Shown: in pieces, positions 21,077-21,710 of the stretch
Layout of the letters: each line of letters opens with the position of its first letter
Numbering within the stretch: position 1 is the first letter of the stretch
Assembly (NCBI GenBank): GCA_002343445.1
Contig: DDSP01000050.1
Location: forward strand, 1-21,710
Length of the DNA: 21,710 nt
Reading direction: 5' to 3'
Origin: Chthonomonas sp. UBA2387
GTDB taxonomy: Bacteria; Armatimonadota; Fimbriimonadia; Fimbriimonadales; Fimbriimonadaceae
Program-made: the position numbers and the translations under genes
The notes under the pieces: generated by a model
The model's database searches: none
What the model saw: only the letters and a program-made list of their open reading frames with translations
What the model was told of the DNA's origin: nothing

Positions 21077-21098
21077 GGTCGTCACTGAGGCCATTCTC

Positions 21099-21188
21099 AT
21101 GACGGTTCTGCTCCAGAAGTCCTTCTTCGATGTCCAAGGGCACCGTTTCGCCAGCCAGTTCCTGAAGCCGGTGAAGCGATGGGCGTGA
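21099..21188 (+). CDS. Possible 29-residue leader peptide upstream of the LCP-like gene
   Basis: An ATG at 21099, about 16 bases after the predicted transcription start, opens a 29-codon frame (MTVLLQKSFFDVQGHRFASQ, then FLKPVKRWA) whose stop lies 10 bases inside the LCP-like gene. Such overlap could couple translation. There is no Shine-Dalgarno sequence, and a chance frame of this length is common, so support is weak. Confidence 0.2.
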   Translation: MTVLLQKSFFDVQGHRFASQFLKPVKRWA

Positions 21189-21710
21189 CTCCGGAGCGTC
21201 TCTTGTGGATTGGGGGATGCCTGCTGGTCGCAATTGCATCTTCCGCAGCGGGCTTTCTTGCCAAGAATCCCGTGATCGCCCAGGTGGCGAAGCAGGAGGT
21301 CAGCGGCTCCGACCCGTTCGAAGTGCTGGGCGAAACGCGCCGGGTGCTCCTCATCGGGGCAGGGTCGAGCGCTCACGGAAGGCGGGTCGTCCTACAGAGT
21401 TGGGGCACTGCGGACTTGGTCTTGCTGGTGACCATCGAACCTTCGAGACGGGTGTTCAGCGTCGAGTCCCTTCCCACAAGCATGAAGATGGGCGACCTGA
21501 CACTGGCCGAGGTCTACGAGAGCAACGGACCCGACGCCCTCTTGTCCGCGGGCGGCATCGGAGCTACCGACCACGCAGTCCTCGACTTCGATTCCATGAT
21601 CTCGTTCATTGACCGGATGGGAGGGATCGAGGTCGGCGTAGAGGAGAAGCTGCGGAAAGTGGACGAGAGAGGAGGTCTGTATTTGGACCTAGTGATGTGT
21701 CTCAATAATA
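21179..21710 (+). CDS. LCP-like (LytR-CpsA-Psr) membrane protein, partial at the right edge
   Basis: The first 177 residues of a protein that continues past the window. One membrane helix lies at about 7-27 and the rest should be outside the membrane. The fold markers of the LCP domain are present: RRVLLIGAG (54-62), TADLVLLVTIEP (77-88), a beta strand ending VESLP (95-99), LDFDSMISFIDRMGGIEVGV (135-154) and GGLYLDL (165-171). LCP enzymes attach glycopolymers to peptidoglycan or protein. Two catalytic features are altered: the RSD motif reads GTAD (only Asp79 kept), and the PRD-type arginine after SLP is Thr100. It may be a divergent or inactive member. In-frame stop TGA at 21086 and no earlier start codon fix the ATG at 21179. 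Confidence 0.75.
   Translation, partial: MGVTPERLLWIGGCLLVAIASSAAGFLAKNPVIAQVAKQEVSGSDPFEVLGETRRVLLIGAGSSAHGRRVVLQSWGTADLVLLVTIEPSRRVFSVESLPTSMKMGDLTLAEVYESNGPDALLSAGGIGATDHAVLDFDSMISFIDRMGGIEVGVEEKLRKVDERGGLYLDLVMCLNN

Noticed and set aside
19976..21088. Long plus-strand open frame (370 codons) over the first coiled-coil gene, with similar ones over the other three
   Set aside because: These are antisense mirrors of Glu/Gln/Ala-rich coding DNA: leucine-, phenylalanine- and arginine-rich strings without a domain pattern. One bridges two minus-strand genes. The minus-strand set has uniform lengths, tight spacing, Shine-Dalgarno sequences and soluble coiled-coil patterns.

Overview
The window is GC-rich, densely coded bacterial chromosome with 20 supported protein genes. 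I see no rRNA, tRNA, CRISPR array or insertion sequence. The gene mix is a GH127-type arabinofuranosidase, a DUF2961/GH172-like enzyme, a DUF1080 protein, an S9 peptidase, an LCP-like protein and a nuoA-nuoC pair without nuoB. Most first genes of transcription units have a -10-like box 6-9 bases before the start codon and no Shine-Dalgarno sequence. This fits an environmental, polysaccharide-using bacterium such as a member of Armatimonadota (Fimbriimonadia-like), but that placement is inference.

Layout. Bases 1-2446: a TMEM14-like membrane protein and a tRNA-dihydrouridine synthase form one unit, converging on a two-domain GNAT acetyltransferase. Bases 2518-8980: a GH127 enzyme, then a BcsB-like envelope protein directly followed by an NfrB-like family 2 glycosyltransferase with a HEAT-like tail, which looks like an exopolysaccharide synthase pair. 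Bases 9013-12100: a secreted S9 (DPP4-type) peptidase and a DUF1080 protein. Bases 12102-13161 (minus): nuoA and nuoC. Bases 13219-14017: a HEPN/MNT toxin-antitoxin module whose antitoxin carries a DUF433 domain. Bases 14014-15081 (minus): a GH172-like protein. Bases 15121-17191: a paired palindromic operator, a small winged-helix regulator, a lower-GC nucleotidyltransferase (a second toxin-antitoxin-like pair) and a THUMP-like methyltransferase.

Bases 17207-20911 (minus) are the most unusual part. Four consecutive genes encode similar-sized (295-317 residue) acidic coiled-coil proteins of unknown function, spaced 10-19 bases apart. They are read from a TATAAT promoter with an upstream A-tract. 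A divergent gene for an LCP-like membrane protein with altered catalytic motifs runs off the right edge. Its upstream region carries the same 11-base promoter word (TATAATGGTCG) and a 10-bp dyad. I regard this coiled-coil cluster with its divergent partner as the best candidate for an undescribed system.

Expression logic. First genes mostly appear leaderless, while several internal operon genes (nuoC, the third and fourth coiled-coil genes) have recognisable Shine-Dalgarno sequences. Genes often overlap or abut at their ends, including two convergent stop-codon overlaps.
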